A stretch of DNA of 64,000 bases, taken from Okapia johnstoni. Lineage: Eukaryota; Chordata; Mammalia; Artiodactyla; Giraffidae. The notes under the pieces were generated by a model. That model saw only the letters and a program-made list of their open reading frames with translations, had not been told where the DNA came from and did not search any database. The stretch spans positions 25,233,405-25,297,404 of the forward strand of contig CM044322.1 in NCBI GenBank assembly GCA_024291935.2. Direction: 5' to 3'. The position numbers and the translations under genes are program-made. This document shows, piece after piece, positions 32,127 to 43,205 of this stretch (positions within the stretch are counted from its first letter, which is position 1; each line of letters starts with the position of its first letter).

Positions 32127-32193
32127 GGGAGACAGTGACGGACAGGAAAGCCTGGTGTGCTGCCGTCCATGGGGTCGCAAAGAGTCAGACATG
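32127..32193 (+). mobile_element. BovB 3' tail
   Basis: 'gtgacggacaggaaagcctg', 'gtgtgctgccgtccatgggg', 'cgcaaagagtcagacatg' is the last 67 bases of sense BovB. The remainder of the tail, 'gagttagtgactaagcaaca', resumes after the BOV-A2 at 32474. Confidence 0.8.
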
Positions 32194-32464
32194 CTGCTGT
32201 TGCTGCTAAGTCACCTCAGTCGTGTCCGAGGTGACCCCATAGATGGCAGCCCACCAGCCTCCCCCGTCCCTGGGATTCTCCAGCCAAGAACATTGGAGTG
32301 GGTTGCCATTTTCTTCTCCAATGCATGAAAGTGAAAAGTGAAAGGGAAGTCGCTCAGTCGTGTCCGACTCTTAGCGACCCCATGGACTGCAGCCCACCAG
32401 ACTCGTTTGTCCATGGGATTCTCCAGGCAAGAGTACTGGAGTGGGTGCCAGTGCCTTCTCCGGA
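32194..32464 (-). mobile_element. BOV-A2 dimeric SINE
   Basis: Two reversed Bov-A units ('tcacctcagtcgtgtccgag' and 'agtcgctcagtcgtgtccga') joined by 'tgcatgaaagtgaaaagtga', no tRNA head. Perfect 9-bp duplication tcagacatg at 32185-32193 and 32465-32473 fixes both ends. It lies inside a BovB tail. Confidence 0.93.
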
Positions 32465-32720
32465 TCAGACATGAGTTAGTGACTAAGCAACAGCAACAAG
32501 CTCTCACGCAGACACTGTTAGGTGCTGGACATAGCGGTGAACAGAACAGACAGGTCCTGGTCCTGTAGAGCTTTTATTTTCATTAAGTTGGGCAAATAAA
32601 ACCAAAATAAAGGGCTGAATATAAGCATGGTAATTTTTGGAAGTGATTATGTTACAAGAGCAATAAAGCAGGATAAAGTAATAGAGAGTACCTGTGAAGG
32701 GCAAGGGAAGGGCATGGAGT

Positions 32721-33408
32721 CTCTCTAGAACATTTGGGTTCACCATGTAGATGTAGCTCTCTTTATACTACAGAGAAATGAAACTGATATGTACAAATGG
32801 CTTTTTTTTTTCTTTTTAACGGAGTCACAATTTTACATCAATTCCTTTACTAAAAGCATGGGAGAATTTAACACTGAGAGCCATTTTTTTTAATGAAAGA
32901 TTCTTATTGTGATGTAAACATTCATCTTCAAATTTATCTGGAGTTAAGTCTGGATCTTATGCATAAAAGGACTTCATTACAGTGTTGAAGAGAACTCTTC
33001 CTGGATGACACTGGGAAGGACTCAGTTTATGAAGTAGCCAGGGAAACCCCATGACAGGGAAGTTAACTTTAGTTTGGTTCCAGAACATGAGACCCATGTG
33101 TTCTGTGAAGCTCTGATCTAGGACATTCCATTTTCTGATAGTAGGGCTCCCCTTTGGACAAAGTCTGCCTTCTGCCTCCAAAAAGGCTAAGAAGAGCTCA
33201 GAGTACTGATGGTCACACTCACAAAAGCATACCCAATAGCTTTTATGTTTTCAAATTCAGCAAAACCAACAAAACCAGAGAAGGTGAGAAGAATGATCAC
33301 ATCTATCAAAAGGTAACTCATGTATTTTGCAGCCATTATACTCTCCAGTGAGAATCAGAAGATGTCAAAATTAAAAGCCTTGCAGCTCATCACTTTACAG
33401 CTGTGGTT
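32721..33408. other. Unassigned sequence
   Basis: No family or gene recognised. A short (T)10 run is at 32803. Confidence 0.5.
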
Positions 33409-34093
33409 GTTGTTGTTCAGTCACTCAGTCATGTCTGACTCTTTGTGACCCTATGGACTGCCGCATGCCAGGCTTCCCTGTCCTCCAGTATCTCCCAGAG
33501 TTTGCTCAGTCTCATGTCCATTGAGCCGGTGGTGCCATCCAGCCATCTCATCCTCTGTTGCCCCCTTCTCCTCCTTCCCTCAATCATTCCCAGCATCAGG
33601 GTCTTTTCTAATGAGTTGTATCTTTGCATCAGGTGGCCAGAATATTGGAGCTTCAGCTTCAGCATCAGTCCTTCCAATGAATATTCAGGACTGGTTTCCT
33701 TTAGGATTGACTGGTTTGATCTCCTTGCAGTCCAAGGGACTCTCAAGAATCTTCTCCAATACCACAATTCAAAAGTATCAATTCTTTAGCACTCAGCCTT
33801 CTTTATGTTCCAACTCGTACAACCATACATGACTCCTAGAAAAACCATAGCTTTGACTAGATGGACCTTTGTTGGCAAAGTGATGTCTCTGATTTTTAAC
33901 ACACTTAGTTGTCATAGCTTTTCTTCCAAGGAGCAAATGTCTTAATTTCATGGCTGAAGTCACTGTCTGCAGTGATTTTGGAGCCCAAGAAAATAAAATC
34001 TGTCATTGTTTCCATTTTTCCCCATCTATTTATCATGAAGGGATAGGACTGGATGCCATGATCTTCATTTTTTGAATGTTGAGTTTTAAGCAA
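33409..34093 (-). mobile_element. BovB 3' end
   Basis: Reversed BovB: 'gttcagtcactcagtcatgt', 'gtccattgagccggtggtgc', 'gaatattcaggactggtttc', ending 'tttgaatgttgagttttaag'. A 112-codon frame at 33429-33767 is the antisense tail of the ancient RT frame and is not a gene. Confidence 0.92.
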
Positions 34094-34127
34094 GATAAGA
34101 GATTACTATGAATTGTCTAAGTTGGTT

Positions 34128-34640
34128 TGTTCATTTATTCTCTCATTCATTCATCCACTCATACACTCATTCATTCAACAAATACTCATTAAGCACCAAG
34201 TCACTTGGAGCTAGGCACTGAGCGGGACCCTGAGATGATAATGGAGGACAGTCTTTGTTCCTAGAAGGTTTTCAGTGTGGACAATCTAGGGGGAGTGAGA
34301 GCTAGAAGGAAAGGCAGATGGTTCTGTGAGTTCTGCTTATCCCTAAATAGCCTGATCTGCTCTAGGTAGCAGTGACCAATGAAGTATTCCCTGAGGAGGT
34401 GACCCTGCAGCAGATATCTGAAAGTTGAGTAAGGTTCAACAAGGAGAAGGACATATAAAGGAGATGCTTTGAGACCCTTCCAGAGCAAGGAGCAAAGCAC
34501 TCACAAAGGAACTCTGGTGATGGGAGTATGGTATGCTCAGAAAACTGAAGGTAATTGAGATTGGAGAGTGAAGAGCAAGAGACACAAAGTTTCTAAGGGA
34601 AGGGAGGAAGTCATGGGCATGATGAAAACTTCTAAGGAGG
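34128..34640 (-). mobile_element. L2 3' end
   Basis: Reversed L2: 'cattcattcaacaaatactc', 'gagctaggcactgagcggga', 'ctgaggaggtgaccctgcag', 'agatatctgaaagttgagta'. One of the longer L2 copies here. Confidence 0.7.
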
Positions 34641-35304
34641 GAGAGACATAACCAAATTTTCTTTCTGAAAAGAACATGCTACCTAGGAATAGAAGGGCAA
34701 CCACTGAATGCAGATTTAAAGATCTTCAAGAAGCATACAGCAGATTTTATGTATCATACTTTATGGTGAAATAGTGAAAGCATTTCCCCTTGAGACCAGG
34801 AGTAAAACAAAGATTTCCCTGATAACTGCTTTCTGTAAGTCCTAGACAATGTCATAAGGTCAGAAAAAGAAATAAAAATCATAGCGATTGGGAAAAAGAC
34901 CTGTTACTGTTTGTAGGTGAAAATGATTATCTAGGTACAAAGTCCAAAAGAATCTGCCCACAAATTGTTAGAAGTAATATACAAACTTGGAAGGTTATTA
35001 CATGCAAGAGCACTATAAAAAATAAATTGTTTAAAAGGCTGGAGAAAGTGTGGAGAAAAAGGAAGCCTCCTATACTGTTGGTGGGAATATGAGTTGGTAC
35101 AGTCACCATGGGAAAAAAAAACCTAAAAATAGTATTGCCAAGTATTACCATATGATTCTGCAGTATTACTCTTGAGCATGTATCTGGACAAAACTATAGT
35201 TCAAACTGATATATGCACCCCTATATTCATAGCAGCACTAGTCAGAATAGCCAATACATGGAAGCAACCTAAATGTCTATCAACAGATGAATAGATAAAG
35301 AAGA

Positions 35305-35343
35305 TGTGATATATATATACACACACACACACGTGCACACACA
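35305..35343. repeat. (AT)n(AC)n microsatellite
   Basis: Alternating tat/cac units inside the L1 3' end; interrupted at 'acgtgc'. Confidence 0.9.
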
Positions 35344-35618
35344 GTGGACTATTACTCAGCCATTAAAAAGAACAAAATAATGCCATTTGCAGCAATATGG
35401 ATGGACCTAGTGATTATCATACTACGTGAAGTAAGTCAGAAGGAGAAAGAGAAATGATATGATATGATATGGTATCACTTATATATGGAATTTAAAATAT
35501 GACACAAGAAAGCCCATCTATGAAACAGGGACAGACTCACAGACATAGATAATCAACTTGCGGTTGCCAAGGGTGAAGGGGAGTAGGAGAGGGATGAACC
35601 TGGAATTTGGGATTGGTA

Positions 35619-35697
35619 CTGGGTTGGCCAATAAGTTCATTTGGATTTTTCCATAATATGTGGTGGAAAATCCAAATGAACTTTTTGGCCAACCCAA
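35619..35697. mobile_element. Palindromic mariner-type element
   Basis: 79 bp. The left arm starts 'ctgggttggccaataagttc'; the right arm ends 'aactttttggccaacccaa'. The arms are complementary over about 36 bases with few mismatches. TA lies at both edges (35617-35618 and 35698-35699). No transposase is encoded, so it moved in trans if it moved. Confidence 0.92.
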
Positions 35698-36762
35698 TAG
35701 ATGTAACCTATTACATATAAAATGGATAGCAAACAAAGTCCTACTGTATAGCACAGGAAGCTATATTCAATGTCTTGGTATAAACCATGATGAAAATATA
35801 AAAAAGAATGTCTATAAATGTATAACTGAGTCACTTTGCTGTTTAGCAGAAATTAACACAACATTGTAAATTATACTTCAAGAAAGGTTTTTTTTTTAAT
35901 ATGCTAGCAGCAAGAAAGCAAGATGCATTTACAATAGCATAAAAATGGAATACTTACGAATAAATCTAATGAGTTCTTCTGAAAATGTGAAACATTAATG
36001 AGAGAAATTTAAAAAGACAAGTAAAAGTATTCATCATATTTGTAGATCACAAACACATTTCTGTAAAAATGTCAACTTTTCCTACATCTACAGATTCAAT
36101 TCAGTCTCAATCAAAAGCCCTCACCCTTTGAAGTTAGAAATTGATGAGATGATTCTTAAATCTATGTGGAAATGGAAAGGGCTAAGATTAGTTAAGGCAA
36201 TCTAGAGGAAGCAAAAATAGGTAAAAGGCTTAGACTATTATGTACCAAGACCTATTAAAATCAACAGTAGTTAAGACAGTGTAGTATTGACACCTGGCTG
36301 GACAAAAAAGACCAATGAAACAAAAGAGAGAACCCAGAAATAGACACACACATATACAGTCACTTGATTTGTATGGTGACACTGCAGTGTGGTGGCGGAA
36401 TGGTTTTTTTAAAATGAATGCTGCTGGGTTAGTTGGATGATTCATGTGAAAAAAAGTGACAGGTGGATTGTAACCTACTTGTGAAAGGCAATGGAAGCAA
36501 AAATCAGACAAAACCAAAACTCTCTTAGAAGAAAATGTGGGAGAATAATTTCATAATTTGGGATTGGGCAAAATCATTTTAAGTAGCAGATTCAAAGCGC
36601 CAACCAGAAAGGAAAAAATAATTGGTAAGTTGGACTACATTAAAATGAAGAGCTTCTGTTCTTCAACAGATACCACAGAGGGAGTGAAAAGGCAGTTCAT
36701 GAGGTGAAAAAAGATATTTGAAATGCATATATTTGACAAAAGACTTATTTCCATACAAATAA

Positions 36763-37741
36763 TTGTTACTGTTCAGTTGCTAACTTGTGTCTGGCTCTTT
36801 GCGACCCCATGGACTATAGCCCACCAGGCTTCCCTGTCCTTCACTATCTCCCGGAGTTTGCTCAAATTCACGTCCATTGAGTCTGTAATGCTATCTGACC
36901 ATCTCAACCTCTGTCACCCTCTTCTCCTATTGCCTTCAATCTTTACTTCAGGGTATTTTCCAATGAGTCAGCTCTTTGCATCAGGTGGCCAAAGTATTGG
37001 AGCTTCAGTACTGCTGGTCCTAGCTTTGACTATTAATATTCAGAGTTGATTTTCCTCCAAGGAGCAAGCATTTTTTAATTTCACGGCTGCAGTCACCATC
37101 CACATGATTGACTGAAAAGAAAATCTTTGATCTCCTTTTCCCCTTCTATTTGCCATGAAAGGGACTCACAAGAATGTTGAGTTTCTAGCACCAGTTTTTT
37201 GACTCTCCTCTTTGACCCTCATCAAGAGGCTTTTTAGTTCCTCTTTACTTTCTTCTGCCATTACTCCTTTCCCAATTTTGAACTAGTCAATTGTTCCATG
37301 TTTGATTCTATTAATTAACTGTTGCTTCTTGACCCACATACATGTTTCTCAGGAGACAGGTAAGGTGGCCTGGTACTCTTATCTCGTTAAGAATTTTCCA
37401 TAGTTTGTTGTGATCCACACAGTCAAATATTTAAGGCGTAGTCAGTGAAGCAGAAGTAGATATTTTTCTGGAATTCCCTTGCTTTCTTCATGACCCATCA
37501 CATGTAGGAATTTGATCTTTGGTTCCTCTGCCTCTGTGAAACTCAGCTGTGCATCTTAAAGTTTTCTGTTCATATATTGGTAAAACCTAGCTTGAAGCCT
37601 TTTTAACTAGCATGTGAAATGACCACAATTGCACAATAGTTTGAGCATTCTTTGACATTGCCCTTCTTCAGCATTAGAATGAAAACTGACCTTTTCCAGT
37701 CCTGTGGCCACTGTCGAGTTTTTCACGTTTGCTGACATATT
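36763..37741 (-). mobile_element. BovB with internal deletion
   Basis: Reversed BovB. The 3' part 36763-37050 ('ttcagttgctaacttgtgtc') jumps directly to the RT part ('ccaaggagcaagcatttttt', 'gacccacatacatgtttctc') and ends 'ttgctgacatattg'. About 250 bases usually lying between are missing near 37045. It is followed in tandem by another BovB. Confidence 0.88.
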
Positions 37742-38535
37742 GGTTCAGTTCAGTTCAGTCGCTCAGTCATGTCCGACTCTTTGCGACCCCATGAATTGCA
37801 GCACGCCAGGCCTCTCTGTCTGTCACCAACTCCCGGAGTCTACCTAAACCCATGTCCATCGAGTCAGTGATGCCATCCAACCATCTCATCCTCTGTCATC
37901 CCCTTCTCCTCCTGCCCCCAATCCTTCCCAGCATTAGGGTCTTTTCCAATGAGTCAACTCTTCGCATGAGGTGGCCAAAGTATTGGAGTTTCATGAACAT
38001 CCAGGATTGATCTCCTTTAGGATGGATTGATTGGATCTCCTTGCAGTCCAAGGGACTCTCAAGTCTTCTCCAACACCACAGTTCAAAAGCATCAATTCTT
38101 TGGTGCTCAGCTTTCTTCACTGTCCAACTCTCACATCCATACATGACCACTGGAAACACTATAGCCTTGACTAGACGGACTTTTGTTGGCAAAGTAATGT
38201 CTCTGTTTTTAGATATGCTATCTAGGTTGGCCATAACCTTCCTTCCAAGAAGTAAGCATCTTTTAATTTCATGGCTGCAATCACCATCAGCAGTGATTTT
38301 GGAGCCCAAAAAAATGTAGTCTGACACTGTTTCCACTGTGTCCCCATCTATTTCCCATGAAGTGATGGACCGGATGCCATGATCTTAGTTTTCTGAATGT
38401 TGAGCTTTAAGCCAGGTTTTTCACTCTCCTCTTTCATTTTCATCAAGAGGCTCTTTAGTTCTTCTTCACTTTCTGCCATAAGGGTGGTGTCATCTGCATA
38501 TTTGAGGTTATTGATATTTCTCCCAGCAACATTGG
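37742..38535 (-). mobile_element. BovB 3' end, tandem copy
   Basis: Starts with the tail repeat 'gttcagttcagttcagtcgc' and runs to 'atatttctcccagcaac'. The frame at 37896-38336 (146 codons) holds post-RT sequence such as M-V-F-P-V-V-M-Y-G-C-E-S-W. It is a 5'-truncated relic in the same orientation as its neighbour. Confidence 0.92.
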
Positions 38536-38992
38536 TTAGAATTCTTTAAACACATATAAAGACTCTTACAGACCAATAGCTAAAAAGCAGGCCACTTAAG
38601 TGAGCAAAGGATTTTAACATTCACCTTACATTAGGGGACATCTAAATAGCTATAAAAACATATGAAAAATATTCAGCATCATTATGAATCAGGGCGATGC
38701 AAATTAAAAGCACAACGGTCTATCGGTTGTACCCTCACCATAATGAAATAGAAATATATTGAAGATGGTAAAGGGTATCTGATGCTGAAAAAATGGATCA
38801 GTCAGTACAATGAGACATCATTGGTAGGAGTGTTAGTTGGTACAGCTATTTTGAAAAACTGTTCAGTAGTGTCTACAAATGTTGAACATACTCCTACACT
38901 GTGACCCAGCACTTCTACTCCTGTACGGAGACATACCCATCAGAAATGCTTCATATGTCTGCCAAAATGCATGTAAGTAAGTACCAGAGTAT

Positions 38993-39246
38993 TTCAGTTC
39001 AGTTCAGTTCAGTCACTCAGTCATGTCCAACTCTTTGTGACCTCATGAGCTGCAGCATGCCAGGCCTCTCTGTCCAACACCAACTTTCAGAGTCCACCCA
39101 AACCCATGTCCATTGAGTCGGTGATGCCATCCAACCATCTCATCCTCTGTTGTCCCCTCCTCCTCCTGCCCTCAATCTTACCCAGCATCAGGGTCTTTTC
39201 AAATGAGTCAGCTCTTCGCATCAGGTGGCCAAAGTATTGGAGTTTA
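38993..39246 (-). mobile_element. BovB 3' end, short copy
   Basis: Begins 'cagttcagttcagttcagtc' and is cut after 'ggccaaagtattggagttt'. It splits the old L1 3' region for a third time. Confidence 0.92.
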
Positions 39247-39678
39247 CATTGTACCAAAAAGGCACAGTGTCAATACCAGTGCTATTCAGATTAGCCCCAA
39301 ACTGGAAACAACCCAAATATCTATCAGCAGAAAAAGGAATAAGTAAATCGTAGTATATTCATGTGTAGATAATGTAATACTACAAAAAGGGGTGTGTTAG
39401 TGACTAGAAGGGGCACAGTGGGAGTTTTCTCAGAAACTGGGGGTGGTGTGCTTCTTGATCTAGACACTGGTTTTGTGGTTATGTTCACTTGGTGATTGCT
39501 CAGCAAGCTGTACCCTTATGATAAATGAACATTTTGTGCACTATGTTGTACCTGAAATAAAAATTTCACTTTAAAACAGCAAGTCAACATAGTGACTGCA
39601 GAGCCAGGAAGATAGTAGGTGAGTAGTCAGGATGTGGAGCACTAAGCAGCTTTTCCAAGAGTTCAGGCAGGCACAAGG

Positions 39679-39995
39679 GGCTTCCTTGGTGATCAGTGGT
39701 TAAGAATCCATCTGCCAGTGCAGGAGACATGGGTTCAATCCCTGGGCTGGGAAAATCCCACACTCAACAGAGCACCTAAGCCTGTGCTATAGACCCTGAG
39801 AGCCACAACCGCTGAATCCCACAGGCCCTAGAACCCATGTTCCACAACAAGAGAAGTCACAGCAGTGAGAAGCCCATGTACTGCAGCCAGACAGTAGCCC
39901 TTACTTGCCACAAGTAGAGAACAGCCTGAGCTGCAACCAAGACCCAGTACAACTGAAAATAAACAATATATACATGAATACATAAAATTAAAAAG
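39679..39995 (+). mobile_element. CHR-type tRNA SINE (CHR-2-like)
   Basis: Sense copy: head 'gggcttccttggtgatcagt', 'aaccgctgaatcccacaggc', 'ctgagctgcaaccaagaccc', tail 'actgaaaataaacaatatat'. Confidence 0.88.
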
Positions 39996-40201
39996 AAAAA
40001 GAGTCCAGGCATAAGGCCAGGCTGGTGGTGGTAAAAAATAGCAGAATAAGTTCCAGGGGAGTGAAGTTGAAAACCAAGAGGACTTACTAATGAATAGGCT
40101 GAGGCAGGAAGCATGAGAAGTGGGTGTCAGAGTTGACACTTAGGTTTTGACTTGTGTAACCAGATAATGTTTCCCTCCCCATAAAAGGGGAGCCTTGGAA
40201 G
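39996..40201. other. Unassigned sequence
   Basis: Nothing recognised. Confidence 0.5.
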
Positions 40202-40525
40202 TTGTTGTTCAGTCATAAGTCATGACTGACTCTTGGTGACTCCATGGATTGCAGCACGCCAGGCTTCCCTGTCCTTCACTATCTCCTGGAGTTTGCTCAA
40301 ATTCATGTCCATTAAGTCGATGATGCTATCTAATCATCTCATCCTCTGCCACCTACTTTTCCTTTTGCCTTCAGTCTTTCTCAGCATCAGGGTCTTTTCC
40401 AGTGAGTCAGCTCTATGCATCAGGTGGCCAAATTATTGAAACTTCAGCTTCAACATCAGTCCTTCCAATGACTGTTCAGGGTTGATTTCCTTTAGGATTG
40501 ACTGATTTGATCTCCTTGCTTTGGA
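40202..40525 (-). mobile_element. BovB 3' end
   Basis: 'gttgttcagtcataagtcat', 'gtgactccatggattgcagc', ending 'ttgactgatttgatctcctt'. Diverged and 5'-truncated. Confidence 0.9.
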
Positions 40526-41124
40526 GGGAGTTATTCATCAGGGTATCTGGGGAGATGAAGAGTATATGTTTAGAGTTGAGGTTCTAAAGAGATACTCAAG
40601 TAAACTCATTGCATAGGCAGTGGATATGTAGGTCTGGAGTCCAGAGCAAAAACCAGGACTTAATGGATGTCTAAGAGATAGAACTTGAACTGAATTTTTG
40701 GATAAAGATACCAATTATCCTTATCCTGGGCACCACAGGGCCAAATGCTTTACCTGTAAAATTTCTTTCGGGTCCCAGGTCCATGGTCATACTATGAGGG
40801 TGCGGCATTCCCAAAGATCAAGGTGAGATTTAGAGAAGTTATGCAAATTACTAGTGGATTGAGCTGTAGGAAGGGGTAGAAAGAAGGATGATGGAGATGT
40901 TTAGATTCAGATCTTCTGACTTAAGTTCTGGGAGTTGCTGCTGAATCATGATGTTCCTATGGGTAGATGCACTGGTTTGTAGTGTCATGGACCTCAGGTG
41001 AGAAAACAAGAGCAGCTGCAGCATTTCCATCAGAAGAAATCTTCAAGAAAAGACTTCATGCATCCATCTGTCAGAATGGGAAGGAGCTCAGAGGTCTGAA
41101 CTCTGTGATTGTCCCAGATTGGAT
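40526..41124. other. Unassigned sequence
   Basis: No family or gene recognised. Confidence 0.5.
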
Positions 41125-41211
41125 TTAGAAGATAAACGCTCCGTGTTCAAACCTAGTTAATACATCCATCAGCTAAATGACCTTGGACAAATTGCTTAAC
41201 TTATCCATGCC

Positions 41212-41969
41212 GTGTGAGTTTGCTATTGCTGCATAAAAAGATCACTGCAGCTTAGTGGCTTAAAATAGCACACATTTATCATCTCACAGTTCTTGTGGGC
41301 CAGAAATATGGGCACTGCTCAGTTGATTCTTCTGTTCAGGTGAAGTGATTAGCCAGGGGCTGGGGTCTCATCTGAGGCTTGCCTGGGGAAGGATCTGCTT
41401 TCACTCACGTGATTATTGACAGAATTCAGACCCTGGTAGAATGTGAGCTTTAAGGCCTCCACTCCTCGCTGGCAGTCAGTTGGAGGTCACCCTAGTTCTT
41501 TGTGATGTTGGTGTATTTGTGCAATGACTTACCTTGTCAAAGCTGGCTGGCAAGGAAGAGTTAATAAAGAGCGTCTCCTAGGAACTTCCCTAGTGGTCCA
41601 GTGGTTAAGACTTTGCCTTCCAATGTAGGGGGTGCACTTTCGATCCCTGGTCTGGGACCTAAGATCCCACATGCCTTGAGATCAAAAAACCAAAACATAA
41701 AACAGAAGCATTATTGTAACAAATTCAGTAAAGACTTTAAAAACTGGTCTACATAAAAAAATAATCTTTTAAATAAAGAATGTCTCCTAGAAAGATGGAA
41801 ATTATAATGCAGAGCAACACATCATGAAAGTGACTTCCTGTCACCTTTGCGTATTTTATTGATTACAGTGAGTCCCAGGTCCTAAACCCTCGAGGGGAGG
41901 GGATGACGCAGGGCATGGACACCAGGAGTCAGGGATCATTAGGGGCCACCTTTGTGTCTATCTGCTATG
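41212..41969. mobile_element. Ancient LTR-like repeat (MaLR-type suspected), split by a SINE
   Basis: Outer parts 41212-41580 ('cttagtggcttaaaatagca', 'ggggaaggatctgctttcac') and 41774-41969 ('gaaagtgacttcctgtcacc', 'cgaggggaggggatgacgca') form one repeat. The 5-bp duplication atgcc around it fits an LTR-type insertion better than a hAT one (8 bp). Family name uncertain. Confidence 0.6.
41581..41773 (+). mobile_element. CHR-type short tRNA SINE
   Basis: Sense copy: head 'ggaacttccctagtggtcca', 'tctgggacctaagatcccac', tail 'taacaaattcagtaaagact'. Flanked by a 16-bp duplication with two mismatches (41565-41580 and 41774-41789, ending gtctccta). Confidence 0.88.
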
Positions 41970-42120
41970 ATGCCTCAGTGTTCTTATCTATTTAATGGGA
42001 ATAGCAGTTTTATCTACCTCGTGAGTGTTTGTGTGGCGCAAATGAGACAATGCATGTAAAGCACTTAGCACAGTCCCTAGGACATAGTTTGTGCTCAAAA
42101 AATGATTAGCTGGTGTTTTT

Positions 42121-43017
42121 AGTCTTCCAAATTCTGCAATCATATGACCGAATGAAAGGATTCTTTATGTTTATAAATAGATTCACTGTGGATGGCCAGC
42201 TTCCTGTGGGACATTTAAAATGCAATGCCATTCGAATTATGAAGGAAGAGTGCACCCTAACTCCAAGTTTCTGTGGGAGAGTAGGAGCCTAAATTTGGTG
42301 GGCTAGTGGCTGAAATCTACCTGTTGTCATAAAGGTGTGAGTTTATTTTTCTACTGTATAAAGCCAATTATCTAATACAGATGGTCACCCCAATTCCCAA
42401 ATAAATTTAATATGAACTATATGTGATAAATAGTACTTTCAAAACTTCTCGAGGATTATTGTTTATCTTGAGAACATGTATGCAATGGCTTGTGTCTGCT
42501 TAGCTACCTAAGAGGGTGATATTTCTTTCTGTCTTTGCAATCTCTTCACAAATTGCCAATAGTGTGCATCACATTCTAATGTGATGCTTATTCAATAATA
42601 AAATTATTTTCTTTTTCTTCTAAAAAATGCAGTGCCATTCCTAAGCAAACACACACCCACAGTGGTGCAGGAGGGAAAAAATGAAGCAAACCAGTAACCA
42701 TCATGTAGCATTGCAAAATAGGAAAAGGCAGCCGTGTCTGGCACTGAAATATGATAAGTGAATGCCCCCACCGTCTGGTGGTGTCTACCGTCACCTTTTT
42801 GCTGATATATGAGCCAGGGTTCCATCACATTAGTTTCCAAATCAGTCATAGCATGGAGATCATGTTGACTTTCAAATACTGGCTCACTGATGTGCAAGTA
42901 CAAATATCTGCCTTTTAGTCATGGACATGTAAAACATGTGTCATCCTTGCTGTTACAAATCAGCAGGCTTACAAGAGACCCTCTGATAATGATTTTTAAC
43001 TTTAAACCAACAGGAGG
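42121..43017. other. Unassigned sequence
   Basis: About 900 bases with no recognised family. A 99-codon minus-strand frame at 42604-42903 has no motif I know and overlaps other frames; not called a gene. Confidence 0.45.
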
Positions 43018-43205
43018 TAAAGGAAAGGGGTTGGATCAGGAGTCGGGAGTCCTGGGTCTAAATCCCGACTCTCCTGACGATGATTGCTGTGTCTTGGGTC
43101 CAGTTATTTCCTTCTGGTCCTCAACTGCCTCATCTGTAATACCAGAGGTTTATACTACTGGGTCTCTACAATTCTTTCCTCTGATAAATTTCTTTGATTC
43201 TGAAT
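43018..43205 (+). mobile_element. MIR SINE
   Basis: Sense MIR: 'caggagtcgggagtcctggg', 'tctaaatcccgactctcctg', 'gattgctgtgtcttgggtcc', 'tcaactgcctcatctgtaat'. The 145-codon frame running through it (42890-43327) is judged accidental. Confidence 0.75.

Larger units (their letters stand above)
32090..32720 (-). mobile_element. L2 3' end split by BovB tail and BOV-A2
   Basis: Left piece 32090-32126 ('tatatcaggtacctactctc') and right piece from about 32505 ('gttaggtgctggacatagcg', 'gtgaacagaacagacaggtc', 'aataaagcaggataaagtaa') are one reversed L2. The material between is younger. Confidence 0.65.
35010..35890 (+). mobile_element. Ruminant-type L1 3' end inserted in the old L1
   Basis: 'ggagaaagtgtggagaaaaa', 'catagcagcactagtcagaa', 'aactgagtcactttgctgtt', 'gcagaaattaacacaacatt' and a final A-rich end before the T run. 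5'-truncated. It carries the mariner palindrome at 35619-35697. Younger and less diverged than its host L1. Confidence 0.85.
34740..39585 (+). mobile_element. Old L1, broken into four blocks by later insertions
   Basis: Blocks: 34740-35009 ('cataaggtcagaaaaagaaa'), 35891-36762 ('tacaatagcataaaaatgga', 'ttctgttcttcaacagatac'), 38536-38992 ('tatgaaaaatattcagcatc', 'tgtgacccagcacttctact') and 39247-39585 ('ctggaaacaacccaaatatc', 'tgtacctgaaataaaaattt'). In order they rebuild ORF2 to the 3' end of one sense L1. The interruptions are a younger L1 and three BovB pieces. No frame is intact. Confidence 0.78.
41125..42120 (+). mobile_element. MIR SINE split by an LTR-like repeat
   Basis: Left half 41125-41211 ('atgaccttggacaaattgct') and right half 41970-42120 ('tgcctcagtgttcttatcta', 'atgcatgtaaagcacttagc', 'cagtccctaggacatagttt') join into one MIR. 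The direct repeat atgcc at 41207-41211 and 41970-41974 brackets the insert. Confidence 0.8.

Noticed and set aside
33445..33832. Two overlapping frames of over 100 codons
   Set aside because: Both are antisense to the BovB tail and recur in other BovB copies for that reason.
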